A stretch of 64,000 nt of DNA from Modestobacter marinus (GCF_011758655.1 NZ_JAAMPA010000001.1:1-64000); one strand, 5' to 3'; positions 32,194 to 41,614 are shown, counted from the stretch's first letter. Numbers and translations are program-made. Notes: generated by a model not told the origin, from the sequence alone.

Positions 32194-33471
32194 TCACGAT
32201 CGGTGCAGCAGTGGTCCGATGAGGATCTCGGTGCCGTCGGGCCGCCAGGTGCGCCATCGGCCGCCGGGATCTCGTTCCACCCGGAAGCCGTGGTGGACCT
32301 TCGTGTGGTGCCGTTCGCACAGGAGCGCGGAGTTCTCCAGGTTGGTCTCGCCACCGTGCACCCAGTGGATCAGGTGGTGCACGTCGCACCACCAGGTGGG
32401 CGCCCCGCAACCGGCGAAGACGCAACTGCGGTCGCGGCGCTCGACGGCCCGGCGCAGGCCGGGCGTCACCACCCGGTGCCGACGGCCCAGCTCCAGCGGC
32501 TCCCCGTCAGGACCCATGACGATCCGGGAGACATCCGCGTCGCAGGCCAGCCACCGGGCCCGGGCGGCGGAGATCGTCGCCCCGAACCCCAGCTCCCCCG
32601 CACCGGCGCCGGTGGCCGGGTCGACCAGGTCCGCCAGGTCGATGCCCACCACCACGTGCGGCTTCACCGTGCGCAGGGTCGGGAGGTTGCCCGAGGCGAG
32701 CTGGTTGTCGCACAGCTGCACGAGCGCGTCTGCGTTCTGCTGGGACCGGGTGCGGGTGTCGCCCTTCGGGCGGTCGGCCTGCACGATCGACTCGATCGCC
32801 GCCTGCACCTTCTCCCCACCGCCGGCGTCCAGGTCGAACCGGCCGGTGATGCTGCCGTCGGCGTTCCTGGAGATCGACAGCCGGCGCCCCTCGGTCGGGT
32901 CGGGCTCGCAGCCGTCAGGGTCGAGGGCGCCGAGGAAGGCCTGCACCGCCACCCCGAGTGAGGCGTGCGAGCACTCCCGCGCCACGTCTGCCCATGCCTG
33001 GTCGAACCCGGCCAGGTCGATGCCCTGCTCCTCCGCCTGCGCCACCTCGCCGGGACCGACCGCAGCCGCCACCACCTCGACCTGCGCCGCCGTCACCTCT
33101 CCGGCCGCGAACCCGGCCGCGAGCACCGGGAGGTGTTCCAGCACCCGGCCGGCCCGCAGCACCCGCGACGCCTCGTTCACCGAGAGCCGCACGTGCCCGA
33201 TCAGCCACGACCGCATGCTCTTCAGCCCGTCGTGCTCGGCCGCCTGGGTCGTTCCCGCGTGCCGCACCGTCCGCGCCAGCTCAGCGTCGAGCCGGTTCCG
33301 CGCCGCCACCAGCAACGCCGTCCGGTCCAGCACCGCCCGATCGGTCGACGCGTGCAGGTCCTCGCTCGCCAACCCGTCGAGTGTCGACAGCAGATCGCAC
33401 CCGAACAGGTCACCGGGGAGCTCGACCACCACGTTCGGCGCGGGGGCGTCCAGCGTCATCGAGCCAGTCAC
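32194..33471 (-). CDS. DUF222 / HNH endonuclease domain protein (13E12-like), copy 1
   Basis: 425 residues from a GTG at 33471, with AGGAGG 6 nt upstream. The N-terminal DUF222 domain (about 20-290) is followed by a C-terminal HNH nuclease motif: CVFAGCGAPTWWCDVHHLIH, then HGGETNLENSALLCERHHTK. The catalytic His pair and zinc-ligand Cys pairs are present, so it looks intact. These multicopy actinobacterial proteins are of uncertain function; in mycobacteria several are under SOS control. A slightly degenerate LexA-type box sits 20-35 bp upstream. It is a close paralogue of 50316-51515, strongly so over the last 120 residues. Confidence 0.88.
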   Translation of the reverse strand: MTGSMTLDAPAPNVVVELPGDLFGCDLLSTLDGLASEDLHASTDRAVLDRTALLVAARNRLDAELARTVRHAGTTQAAEHDGLKSMRSWLIGHVRLSVNEASRVLRAGRVLEHLPVLAAGFAAGEVTAAQVEVVAAAVGPGEVAQAEEQGIDLAGFDQAWADVARECSHASLGVAVQAFLGALDPDGCEPDPTEGRRLSISRNADGSITGRFDLDAGGGEKVQAAIESIVQADRPKGDTRTRSQQNADALVQLCDNQLASGNLPTLRTVKPHVVVGIDLADLVDPATGAGAGELGFGATISAARARWLACDADVSRIVMGPDGEPLELGRRHRVVTPGLRRAVERRDRSCVFAGCGAPTWWCDVHHLIHWVHGGETNLENSALLCERHHTKVHHGFRVERDPGGRWRTWRPDGTEILIGPLLHRS

Positions 33472-33490
33472 CGAACACCTCCTCACCGCT

Positions 33491-33506
33491 TCGAACGTGT
33501 GTACGA
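33491..33506. promoter_or_regulatory. LexA-type SOS box (one mismatch)
   Basis: TCGAACGTGTGTACGA matches the actinobacterial SOS consensus TCGAACnnnnGTTCGA except for one base (A for T in the right half). It lies 20 bp upstream of the DUF222/HNH start and has the same spacer bases as the perfect box before copy 2. Confidence 0.72.
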
Positions 33507-33640
33507 AGAATACCGGCCCGGGATGGCCAGGACAACACGAAACCGCAGCTCAGGAGCCTGTCCACAGATCGTCTGGCGGTCTTGACAGACCGCCCTCGGG
33601 CAGTGCCCGAGGATCACCTGCCGGGCGCGCAACACGACCA

Positions 33641-33884
33641 GCGCACCTCCCGTCCAACCGACCTCCGGGCGCGCAACACCGCCAGCGCACCTCCCGTCCA
33701 AGCGACCTCCGGGCGCGCCACGGGGCCGAGCGCACCTCCCGCCCAGCCGCCCCCGGACGCCGCGCGGCCGAGCACACCTCCCCTCCAGGCGGCCCTCCAG
33801 TCGCGCCACGCGGCCGAGCGCACCTCCCGTCAGGCGGTCCTCCGGGTGGCGCCGTCCGACGGAGCGCACCTCCCGTCCAGGCGG
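33641..33884. repeat. degenerate tandem repeat, 42-46 bp units
   Basis: Six units start with the core GCGCACCTCCCGTCCA at 33641, 33685, 33730, 33772, 33818 and 33864, with partly conserved tails (GCGAcCTCCGGGCGCGCCAC-like). A further half-unit precedes 33641. On the minus strand each core reads TGGACGGGAGGTGCGC. The array fills the gap between the DUF222/HNH gene and the hydrolase gene and stops 6 bp short of the hydrolase stop codon. Unit divergence argues against CRISPR. Confidence 0.8.
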
Positions 33885-33890
33885 CCGGGT

Positions 33891-34724
33891 TCAGCCCCTG
33901 CGGCTGCGGTGAGGCCAGGCGCGGTCGATCCACTCGCCGAGCAGCGCACCGAACACCTCGGGCCGCTCGTGCACCAGCGCGTGGCCGGCGCCGTCCACGA
34001 CCGCCAGGGTGGCGTTCGGGTGGTGCGCGAGGAGGCCGACCGCGTCGGCGTACCCGACGGTGGAGTCGCGGCGCCCGGCGACGACGAGGGTGGGACCGCC
34101 GTAGCCCGCGCCCAGGTCGATCGCCCACCCGCTGAAGACCCGTTCCAGCGCTGCTTCGTCCTCGACCGTCGTGCCGGGGACGACCGAGTCGCGGTAACGG
34201 CGGGCTGTCGCGCGCGTCCGCACCACGAGGTACTCGTCGAAGCCCGCCCGCTGCTCCGGCGCCAGCTCGTCGTACGCGTCATCGTCCTGGCGGACCACCT
34301 GGTGCTCGGGCACCTGCCCGGTCCCCCCGCCCAGCGGGCACACCAGCGCGAGGCCGAGCACGAGCTCCGGACGGCGGGCCGCCAGACCGCGCGCCAGGTA
34401 GGCGCCGTAGGAGTGCCCGAGCAGCAGCACCGGCCCCTCCCCCAGCTGCTCGACGAAGCCGGCGAGCACCGTGACGACGTCGTCGTTGCCGTTCAGCCCC
34501 TCGGTCGTCGTCCGGCCCATCCCGGGCAGGTCCGGGTAGACCCGACGCAGCCCGACGTCCGGGACGACGGCCTCGACCGCCGCCTCGATCTCCCGGTGGT
34601 CCACGCCGGCGCCGTGCAGCGCGACGAGCGGCAGACCGCTCCCGTGCGCGACGGCGTGGACCGACACCGCGCCGACCTGGTTGTCCACGTCGGTGCCGGT
34701 CAGCGGTCCGGGAGGGGCTCGCAC
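33891..34724 (-). CDS. alpha/beta fold hydrolase
   Basis: 277 residues with the canonical hydrolase features: oxyanion HG in VALHGAG, nucleophile S105 in LLGHSYGAYL, the acid in VVAGRRDSTVG, and the His in VVDGAGHALVH. The cap domain between them (about 140-200) is Asp/Arg-rich. Substrate unknown; closest in flavour to proline iminopeptidase- or haloperoxidase-like esterases. The GTG at 34724 lacks a clear ribosome site and a GTG at 34688 is possible. The gene is alone on its transcript, bounded by the tandem repeat downstream. Confidence 0.85.
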   Translation of the reverse strand: MRAPPGPLTGTDVDNQVGAVSVHAVAHGSGLPLVALHGAGVDHREIEAAVEAVVPDVGLRRVYPDLPGMGRTTTEGLNGNDDVVTVLAGFVEQLGEGPVLLLGHSYGAYLARGLAARRPELVLGLALVCPLGGGTGQVPEHQVVRQDDDAYDELAPEQRAGFDEYLVVRTRATARRYRDSVVPGTTVEDEAALERVFSGWAIDLGAGYGGPTLVVAGRRDSTVGYADAVGLLAHHPNATLAVVDGAGHALVHERPEVFGALLGEWIDRAWPHRSRRG

Positions 34725-35025
34725 TGCATGGACGTGGCCTCTGCTGCTGCCGTCCGCATGTCACCCGCCCCCGGGCCTCGACGTTGGAGCCGACTCCTGA
34801 TCCTGGCGTCCAGCGGGACCTCGACACAAGGGAGCGCCGCTGGCCCGTCACCGGCTCGGTCCGCATGCTCACCGTGCGCCTGCTCGGTCGCGACGATCGG
34901 GTCGCCGCCACCCGCCACCCGCCGCCGGCCCGAGGCGCGGTGACGCCCGGCGCGCCGAGCGCGACGCCCACCGCGACGTCGCCTTCTCCCTGGTCCGGGA
35001 CGCCGCCGCGTAGCGGGGGCACGAC
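34725..35025. other. 301-bp gap upstream of the hydrolase gene
   Basis: No coding region here has convincing codon use or a recognisable product on either strand. The stretch must hold the hydrolase promoter, but I see no clear -10/-35 pair. It ends at the hairpin that follows the MMPL gene. Confidence 0.5.
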
Positions 35026-35060
35026 GGAGGGCCCGGCAGCTCGCAGCTGACGGGCCCTCC
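35026..35060 (-). terminator. hairpin downstream of the MMPL transporter gene
   Basis: A perfect 10-bp stem, GGAGGGCCCG with CGGGCCCTCC, encloses a 15-nt loop that itself contains CAGC/GCTG. It starts 8 bp beyond the MMPL stop codon on the minus strand. No U-tract. Confidence 0.7.
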
Positions 35061-35067
35061 CCCGCGG

Positions 35068-37242
35068 TCAGACCGGCACGCCGGCCCGGGCCTCGTCCCG
35101 CCGGCCGGCGGTGAGTTCCCCGGCAGGGACGGCGTCCTCGTCGGGCGCCTCCGGCTCGATCGTGGGCAGCAACCGGTCCAGCCACCCCGGCAGCCACCAG
35201 CTCCTACGGCCCAGCAGGGTCATCGTGGCCGGCACCAGCACCATCCGGACGACGGTGGCGTCCAGCAGCACCGCGACCGCCATGCCCAGCCCCAGCTGCC
35301 GGACGACGAGGTCGGTCTCGGTGGCGAACCCGAGGAAGACGACGACCATGACGGCCGCGGCGGTGGAGATGACCCGCCCCGTGCCGGCGACGCCCCGCAC
35401 GACGCTGTCCCGGGCGTCCCCGCTGCGCAGCCAGTGCTCCCGGATCCGGGAGAGCAGGAACACCTCGTAGTCCATCGAGAGGCCGAACAGGATCGCGAAC
35501 ATCAGGATCGGCAGCCAGCTCGACACCGGCATCGCGCCGTCCAGGCCCACCAGGTCGCTGCCCCAGCCCCACTGGAACACCGCGGTGACGACGCCGTAGG
35601 CCGCACCGATGGACAGCAGGTTGAGCACCGCCGCCTTCACCGGCACCACCGCCGAGCGGAACATCGCGGCCAGCAGCAGCATCGAGACCGCGACGACGAA
35701 GCCGACGACCAGCCACAGCCGGTCCGACAGCAGCACGGAGATGTCGGAGAACATCGCGGTGCTGCCCGTGACCTCCGCGCCGTCCAGGTCGGCGCGCAGC
35801 TGGGCGAGGAGGTCCGGGGTGCGCTCGTCGGCCGGCCCGAACGCCGGTTGGACCTCCAGCACGGCGACCGCACCGTCGGGTGAGACCACCGGCGGGCTGA
35901 CCGCGACGACGTCGTCGATCCCGCCCAGCCGGGCCGCGGCCGCCGCGACGCCGTCGTCACCGACGGCCGCCCGGTCGACCACCACGGTGAACGGCCCGTT
36001 CGCCCCGGCACCGAACTCCGCCGCGATCAGGTCGTAGGCCTGCCGCGTGGTGCTGTCGGCGGCGTTGTTGGACACGTCCCGCGGGAAGGTCCGCATGTCG
36101 AAGGCGGGCGCAGCGAGCGCCCCGATGAGGGCGAAGGCGGCCAGCGCCCACGGCACCGGATGGCGGGCGACAGCGGCGGCCCACCGTGCCGACAACGATG
36201 CCCGTGCCGGTCGCGGCCGCCGGGGCGGCAGGCCCCGCCGCTCCCGGCGGGGCAGCAGCCGGCGGCCGAGCAGCCCGCAGAACGCGGGGACCAGCGTCAG
36301 GGCGGCCGCGGCGACCGCGACCACCGAGATGCCCGTCGCGAAGCCGTAGGAGGAGTAGATGGGCACGCCGGCCAGCGGGAGCCCCATCAGCGACACCAGG
36401 ACGATCGCCGCCGCGAAGAGCACCGACCGGCCCGCGGTGGCGGTCGCCCGGCCCGCGGCCTCGACGACCGGGACTCCGGCACGCAGGTGCTCGAGGTGGC
36501 GGGAGACGAGCAGCAGCGCGTAGTCGATGCCGACGCCGAGGCCCACCATCACCGCGACGGTCGGGGCGGTGGTGCTGACGTCGGTCACGGCGGCCAGCAG
36601 GGTCACCCCGGCCGCGGAGACGCCGAGGCCGGCGAGGGCCACCAGCAGCGGCAGCCCGGCCGCCACGACCGTCCCCAGGACCAGCACCATGAGCACGAGG
36701 GCCACGACGACGCCGACGACCTCGCCGGTGCCCTGCACCTCCTCGGGGGACGTGTTCGGCAGCTGGCCGCCGAGCTCCACCTGCAGGCCGTCGCCGACCC
36801 CGCGGACCGCGGTCTCCAGCGCCTCGACGCCCAGGCCACCGGCGAGGTCCGGGTCGGTGACCGGCACGTCGAAGCCGACGGTCAGCAGCGCGGTGTCCCG
36901 GTCCGCGGAGAACCGCGGCGGCGTGACCGAGGTGACGTGGTCGACCTCGGCGACCCGGGCGGTCAGCTCGGCGACGTCCGCGTCGGTCACCGGGTCGCCG
37001 TCCGGGTCGTGGACGACGACCTGGGCGGAGCTGCCGGCCGCGCCCGAACCCGGGAAGTGCTCGCGCAGCTGCTCGATGCCGACGAGCGCCGGCGCGCCCT
37101 CGACGTCGAAGTCGTCCTGCGGCGTGCCGCCGAGGGCGCCGGCGGTGAGGGTGGCCACGACGACGAGGAGCACCCAGGAGACCAGCGTGCGCCACGGGTG
37201 GGCGGCCGACGACCGGCCGAGACGGTGCAGGAGGCGCGTCAC
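35068..37242 (-). CDS. MMPL family RND-type transporter
   Basis: 724 residues from a GTG at 37242 overlapping the stop of the XRE regulator gene (GTGA). It has twelve membrane helices in two halves, each preceded by a large extracytoplasmic loop. Conserved MMPL features: VMVGLGVGIDYALLLVSRHL in helix 4-5 and MFAILFGLSMDYEVFLLSRI in the second half, with the Asp-Tyr pairs of the proton relay. Such proteins export lipids, siderophores or hydrophobic drugs across the cytoplasmic membrane. Coupling to the regulator implies that the regulator controls its own operon. Substrate unknown. Confidence 0.9.
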   Translation of the reverse strand: MTRLLHRLGRSSAAHPWRTLVSWVLLVVVATLTAGALGGTPQDDFDVEGAPALVGIEQLREHFPGSGAAGSSAQVVVHDPDGDPVTDADVAELTARVAEVDHVTSVTPPRFSADRDTALLTVGFDVPVTDPDLAGGLGVEALETAVRGVGDGLQVELGGQLPNTSPEEVQGTGEVVGVVVALVLMVLVLGTVVAAGLPLLVALAGLGVSAAGVTLLAAVTDVSTTAPTVAVMVGLGVGIDYALLLVSRHLEHLRAGVPVVEAAGRATATAGRSVLFAAAIVLVSLMGLPLAGVPIYSSYGFATGISVVAVAAAALTLVPAFCGLLGRRLLPRRERRGLPPRRPRPARASLSARWAAAVARHPVPWALAAFALIGALAAPAFDMRTFPRDVSNNAADSTTRQAYDLIAAEFGAGANGPFTVVVDRAAVGDDGVAAAAARLGGIDDVVAVSPPVVSPDGAVAVLEVQPAFGPADERTPDLLAQLRADLDGAEVTGSTAMFSDISVLLSDRLWLVVGFVVAVSMLLLAAMFRSAVVPVKAAVLNLLSIGAAYGVVTAVFQWGWGSDLVGLDGAMPVSSWLPILMFAILFGLSMDYEVFLLSRIREHWLRSGDARDSVVRGVAGTGRVISTAAAVMVVVFLGFATETDLVVRQLGLGMAVAVLLDATVVRMVLVPATMTLLGRRSWWLPGWLDRLLPTIEPEAPDEDAVPAGELTAGRRDEARAGVPV

Positions 37243-38114
37243 GACCGGTCCTCGGAGTGCGCGGCACCGGACGGTGCGAGGGACTGGGCGCCGATGACCG
37301 TGAGCACCTGCAGCTTCTCGTAGCTCTCCGTGCCCGGCGCGGCGGTGTAGACCATCAGGCGGTGGGCCTGGTGCGGGTCGACCAGCGTCTGGCAGTTCAG
37401 CTCCAGCCGGCCGACCTCGGGGTGCTGGTAGCGCTTGACCTCGTCGAGGTGGATGCCGACCTCGTGCACCTCCCACAGCGACCGGAACTCCTCGCTCCGT
37501 GCCAGCAGCAGGTCGGCCAGGTGCGCCGCCCGTGAGCCGGGCCCACGCATCGTGACCAGGGCGCGCAGCCCGGCGGCGTAGGTGCGCGACATGTGCGCGT
37601 GGTCCTCCGGCACGTACAGCGCCCGGGCCGCCGGGTCGGTGAACCACCGGTACCCCCGGCTGCGCGCCGGCCCGGTGTACCGCATCGCATCGCCGACGAG
37701 CGCGATCCCGGGCGCCGTCTGCCGCAGGGTCTCCCCGACCTCGGTGACGATCTCGGCGGGGGTGTCGGCGAGGCGGTCGAAGATCCGCAGCAGGCCGGGG
37801 CTGATGTGCTCGCTGCCCGCGCCCCGCGGCGGCGGCTGGTGCCCGGCGAGCCGGAACAGGTGGTCGCGCTCGTCGAGGGACAGGTGCAGCCCCTGCGCGA
37901 TCGAGGCGATCATCTGCTCCGACGGCTGCGGACCGCGCTCGCGCTCCAGCCGGGTGTAGTAGTCCGCCGACATGTGGCAGAGGGCGGCCACCTCCTCGCG
38001 CCGCAGCCCGGCGGTCCGGCGGCGCGGCCCACGGGGCAGGCCGACGTCCTCGGGTTGGAGCAACTCGCGGCGCCCCCGGAGGAACACCGCCAGTCCTGCT
38101 CGATCGATCCCCAC
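37239..38114 (-). CDS. XRE regulator with MmyB-like ligand domain (1 of 4)
   Basis: 291 residues. N-terminal helix-turn-helix (about 8-80): FLRGRRELLQPEDVGLPRGP, RRTAGLRREEVAALCHMSAD, YYTRLERERGPQPSEQMIAS. The C-terminal MmyB-type ligand-binding domain (PAS-like, about 110-280) ends with the hallmark HPEVGRLELNCQTL then VYTAAPGTES. Family members act as repressors or activators that sense a small hydrophobic ligand. It is translationally coupled to the MMPL gene downstream and divergent from an SDR gene at 38322. The intervening 207 bp contain a 22-bp inverted repeat. Confidence 0.9.
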   Translation of the reverse strand: MGIDRAGLAVFLRGRRELLQPEDVGLPRGPRRRTAGLRREEVAALCHMSADYYTRLERERGPQPSEQMIASIAQGLHLSLDERDHLFRLAGHQPPPRGAGSEHISPGLLRIFDRLADTPAEIVTEVGETLRQTAPGIALVGDAMRYTGPARSRGYRWFTDPAARALYVPEDHAHMSRTYAAGLRALVTMRGPGSRAAHLADLLLARSEEFRSLWEVHEVGIHLDEVKRYQHPEVGRLELNCQTLVDPHQAHRLMVYTAAPGTESYEKLQVLTVIGAQSLAPSGAAHSEDRS

Positions 38115-38189
38115 GTGTGCCTCCTGGTGTGCGTCCCGGCGACCTGTCGACCCCGGCTGGCGCTGTGTCTACCGGCGCGCCAGCGGCGC

Positions 38190-38250
38190 AGGCAGGGCCT
38201 GCCGATCCCCCTCTGACCAGCTCGGACGGGGGGATCGACAGGCCCTGCCT
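38190..38250. repeat. long imperfect palindrome between XRE and SDR genes
   Basis: The arms 38190-38211 (starting AGGCAGGGCCTG) and 38229-38250 pair in 21 of 22 positions around a 17-nt loop. Its position between two divergent genes excludes an ordinary terminator for either. It may be an operator/cruciform for the XRE regulator or an inserted palindromic element. TACCGGCGC occurs just outside on both flanks (38170 and 38250). Confidence 0.6.
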
Positions 38251-38321
38251 ACCGGCGCCGCGACCGGCGACGGTGGTGCCACGGCGCGATCAGCGCACCC
38301 CCCGAGGGCAGGAGCCCGACC

Positions 38322-39302
38322 ATGACCCGCACGATCGACATCCCCGTCCCCAACCTCACCGGCACGCGCGCGGTGCTCACCGGGGGCAGCGACGGCATCG
38401 GCCTCGTCCTCGCCCGCCGCCTGGTGGCCGCGGGCGCCGACCTGGTGCTCCCCGTCCGCAACCGCGGCAAGGGCGAGGCGGCCGCCGCGGAGATCCGGGC
38501 GCAGGTGCCCGGGGCGAGCATCACCCTGCACGAGCTGGACCTCTCCTCGCTGGAGTCGGTCGCCGCACTCGCCGCCGCCCTGGTCGCCGAGGGCCGGCCG
38601 ATCGACGTCCTGGTCGCCAACGCCGGCGTGATGACCCCGCCGGAACGGCGGACGACGGCCGACGGCTTCGAGCTGCAGTTCGGCACCAACCACCTCGGCC
38701 ACGTCGCGCTGGTGGCGCAGCTGATGCCGCTGCTGCGCGCCGGCCGGGCGCGGGTGACCACGCAGCTGAGCGTGGCCGCCAACAGCAACGCCGTCCACTG
38801 GGACGACCTGCAGTGGGAGCGGTCCTACCACCCGATGCGCGCCTACAGCTCGTCGAAGATCGCCGTCGGCCTCTTCGCCCTCGAACTCGACCGCCGCAGC
38901 CAGGCCGGCGACTGGGGGATCACCAGCACCGTCTCCCACCCCGGCATCGCCCCGACGAACCTGCTCGCCTCCCGACCCGAGATCGGGCGGACGGCGGAGT
39001 CGCGCGAGATCCGGCTGATCCGGCGCCTGTCGCGCTGGGGCATCGCGGGGACGCCGGAGACCGCGGCACTGCCCGCCCTGCTCGCCGCCACCGCACCGGA
39101 CACTGCAGGCGGCCGGTTCTACGGGCCCAGCCGGTTCCGGCACATGAGCGGGCTCCCGGCCGAGCAGCCGCTCTACCGGCGGCTGCGCAGCGTCGAGGAC
39201 GCCCGGCGCATCTGGCAGCTGTCCGAGCAGCTGGCGCACGTGTCCTTCCCGATGGACGGGGCCACCGACCTCGACCAGGCCGCCCGCCGGCTGCCGGCGT
39301 GA
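38322..39302 (+). CDS. short-chain dehydrogenase/reductase
   Basis: 326 residues. The Rossmann NAD(P) site is [15 protein letters not shown], the NAG motif is VANAGVM, and the catalytic YxxxK is YSSSKIAVG, with an active-site Ser in [11 protein letters not shown]. The layout ([29 protein letters not shown]) resembles retinol dehydrogenase/protochlorophyllide reductase-like SDRs. Substrate unknown. It is divergent from an XRE-MmyB regulator, the same pairing as at 44-47 kb, so it is probably ligand-induced. ATG follows a GAGGGCAGGAG sequence. Confidence 0.9.
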   Translation: MTRTIDIPVPNLTGTRAVLTGGSDGIGLVLARRLVAAGADLVLPVRNRGKGEAAAAEIRAQVPGASITLHELDLSSLESVAALAAALVAEGRPIDVLVANAGVMTPPERRTTADGFELQFGTNHLGHVALVAQLMPLLRAGRARVTTQLSVAANSNAVHWDDLQWERSYHPMRAYSSSKIAVGLFALELDRRSQAGDWGITSTVSHPGIAPTNLLASRPEIGRTAESREIRLIRRLSRWGIAGTPETAALPALLAATAPDTAGGRFYGPSRFRHMSGLPAEQPLYRRLRSVEDARRIWQLSEQLAHVSFPMDGATDLDQAARRLPA

Positions 39303-39330
39303 GCGGCTCCCCACGTCCGGGAGCGAGCGC

Positions 39331-40047
39331 GTGATCCTCCAGCCCTGCACCGCGTCCGGCAGCGCCCTGCCGTCGGGCACCCGGGTGTTCCTCCGCGAGT
39401 TCGCCCGCGCGCCGCTGCGCACGGCGTCGGTGGTGCCGAGCTCCCCGGCCCTGGCCCGACGGATGATCGCGCCGCTGCTGGGCGGCCGGGTCGCGCCGGT
39501 CGTCGTGGAGCTCGGGCCGGGCACAGGTTCCTTCACCGCCGCGCTGCGGGCGGCGGCGCCCGGGATGCGCTACCTGGGCGTCGAGCTGAACCCGGTGATG
39601 GCCGACCACCTCGTCGCCCGATTCCCCGGCGTCGACCTGCTCCGCGGACCGGCCGCCGAGCTGCCGCGGGCGTTGGCCGAGCGCGGTCTGCCCGCCGCCG
39701 ACCTGGTCGTGAGCGGCCTGCCATGGCAGGCCTTCGCCGGCCCGGTGGGCAGCGAGCTGGTGGCCACCATCGCCGCCCACCTCGCGCCGTCCGGGGCGTA
39801 CACGCAGTTCACCTACCGATGGAGCCGCTGGGCGCCGCCCGGCCGCCGGCAGCACCGCGAGCTGCGGCGGCACTTCGGCCGGGTCGACCTCTCCCCCACC
39901 GTGTGGGCCAATCTGCCGCCGGCCGTCGTCTACACCGCGACCGAGCCGGTGCGGCCGGACGCTCCCCCGCGGCCGGGAGGTGAGCCACCTGAGCGACGGC
40001 CGGCTGCCCTGGCGACGTCGCCGATGACGTCGTCGTCGCACCGGTAG
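39331..40047 (+). CDS. PmtA-like SAM-dependent methyltransferase
   Basis: 238 residues starting at GTG. FLREFARAPLRTASVVPSSP precedes motif I VVELGPGTGSFTAAL, then YLGVELNP and DLVVSGLPW (motif IV with a Pro). This order is typical of phospholipid N-methyltransferase (PmtA)/rRNA adenine dimethylase-like enzymes. The 'SGLPW' box and the opening FLREF argue for a phosphatidylethanolamine N-methyltransferase-like protein, but this is inference. The last 35 residues are low-complexity Pro/Arg/Ser. It follows the SDR gene on the same strand. Confidence 0.8.
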   Translation: MILQPCTASGSALPSGTRVFLREFARAPLRTASVVPSSPALARRMIAPLLGGRVAPVVVELGPGTGSFTAALRAAAPGMRYLGVELNPVMADHLVARFPGVDLLRGPAAELPRALAERGLPAADLVVSGLPWQAFAGPVGSELVATIAAHLAPSGAYTQFTYRWSRWAPPGRRQHRELRRHFGRVDLSPTVWANLPPAVVYTATEPVRPDAPPRPGGEPPERRPAALATSPMTSSSHR

Positions 40048-40127
40048 CGGCATGCCGGACGGCCTCGGGTCACGGCGTCGACCTGAGCCGGCCGGTGGCC
40101 GGCGGTCTGCTCTGCCAGGGTGGCGGC

Positions 40128-41519
40128 GTGGCTCGCGTGCTGAAGGTGTCCGCTCCGCTCGACTTCGCCGCGATCCGGGCGGAGGCCGGGGTGCCCGACG
40201 AGTTCCCGGCCGACGTGCTGGCCGAGGCCGACCGGGTCGCCGCCGACCCACCGCTGCCCGAGCACGACGCGACCGACCTGCCGCTGGTGACCATCGACCC
40301 GCCCGGTGCCCGCGACCTCGACCAGGCCGTGCACCTGGCCCGCACCGCCGGCGGCTACCGGGTGTCCTACGCGATCGCCGACGTCGGCGCCTTCGTGCCG
40401 CTGGGCAGCGCGATCGACGCCGAGGCCCGGCGCCGCGGTCAGACCGTCTACTCCCCCGACGGCCGGACGCCGCTGCACCCGCCGCAGCTGTCCGAGGGCG
40501 CGGCCAGCCTGCTGCCCGGGCAGCTCCGGCCCGCCGCGCTGTGGACCATCGACCTGGACGCCGACGGCGAGGTCACCGACGTCGACCTGCGCCGCGCCCG
40601 GGTGCGCAGCCGGGCCCAGCTGGACTACGAGTCGGTGGGCGCCGACGTGCCCGCCGAGCTGGTGCTGCTGCCCGAGATCGGCCGGCTGCTGCAGGCCCGG
40701 GCCCGCGACCGCGGTGCCATCGAGCTGGGCACCCCGTCCCAGGAGGTCGAGCCCGGGCCGGACGGCGGCTGGACCATCGCCTTCCGCGGCCAGTCCGACG
40801 TCGAGGGCTGGAACGCCCAGATCTCGCTGCTCACCGGCCGGTGCGCCGCCCGGCTGATGCTCGACGGCGGGGTCGGGGTGCTGCGCACGTTGCCGCCGGC
40901 CGACCCGGCTGCGGTCGAGACGCTCCGCCGGCTCGCCCCCGCGCTGGGCGTCGAGTGGCCGGACGGTGCCGGGCCCGGCGACGTCATCGCCACCGTGGAC
41001 CCGGCACGGCCGCGGCACGGGGCCTTCCTCGACGCCGCCGCCTCGCTGCTGCGCGGCGCGGCCTACACCGCGTTCGACGGCCCGCCGCCCGCCCAGCCCG
41101 GGCACGGTGGCGTCGGCGCGCCCTACGCGCACGTGACCGCCCCGCTGCGCCGGCTCGTCGACCGGTTCGGCACCGAGGTCTGCCTGGCGCTGGCCGCCGG
41201 CGAGCAGCCCTCCCCCGAGCTGCGTGCCGCGTTGCCCGAGCTGCCCGGGTTGATGGCCGCCTCCGACCGGCGCACGCGCGAGGTCGAGCGTGCCGTCATC
41301 GAGCTGGTCGAGGCGACCGTGCTGGCCGGCCGGGTCGGTGAGGTGTTCGACGCCGTCGTGCTCGACGCGGACGAGAAGCGCTCCACCGTGGTGCTCAGCG
41401 ACCTGGCCGTCGAGGCCCGCTGCGATGGGCGGCTGACCCCGGGCCAGCGGGTCCGGGTCCGGCTCGTGACCGCCGACCCGGCCACCCGCACCGTTCGGTT
41501 CGAGGCCGCCGGGAACTGA
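40128..41519 (+). CDS. RNB-domain (RNase II-like) exoribonuclease
   Basis: 463 residues from a GTG at 40128 after AGGGTGGCGGC. The RNB catalytic cluster is clear: IDPPGARDLDQAVHLART, with the Asp residues that bind Mg2+, and YAIADVGAFVPLGSAIDAEA. Other RNB blocks are RRGQTVYSPDGRTPLHPPQL and YAHVTAPLRRLVDRFGTEVC. A degenerate S1/OB-like C-terminus (RVRVRLVTADPATRTVRFEA) completes it. It lacks the long N-terminal cold-shock domains of RNase R and is shorter than RNase II, which is the usual actinobacterial short form. It would degrade RNA 3' to 5'. Confidence 0.9.
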   Translation: MARVLKVSAPLDFAAIRAEAGVPDEFPADVLAEADRVAADPPLPEHDATDLPLVTIDPPGARDLDQAVHLARTAGGYRVSYAIADVGAFVPLGSAIDAEARRRGQTVYSPDGRTPLHPPQLSEGAASLLPGQLRPAALWTIDLDADGEVTDVDLRRARVRSRAQLDYESVGADVPAELVLLPEIGRLLQARARDRGAIELGTPSQEVEPGPDGGWTIAFRGQSDVEGWNAQISLLTGRCAARLMLDGGVGVLRTLPPADPAAVETLRRLAPALGVEWPDGAGPGDVIATVDPARPRHGAFLDAAASLLRGAAYTAFDGPPPAQPGHGGVGAPYAHVTAPLRRLVDRFGTEVCLALAAGEQPSPELRAALPELPGLMAASDRRTREVERAVIELVEATVLAGRVGEVFDAVVLDADEKRSTVVLSDLAVEARCDGRLTPGQRVRVRLVTADPATRTVRFEAAGN

Positions 41520-41614
41520 CCGGCCATCACTCCTGCGATGTCGAGAAGCGGGAGCCGGTTCCGTCCCTGGGGTGTCCGCGGCCACGATGGGCCGCACTCC
41601 CGAGGAGGAACACC

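Noticed and set aside
33641-33884. CRISPR array
   Set aside because: The spacing is regular, but only 16 bp are conserved, the 'spacers' resemble one another and cores mutate along the array. No cas genes are nearby; it is a degenerate tandem repeat.
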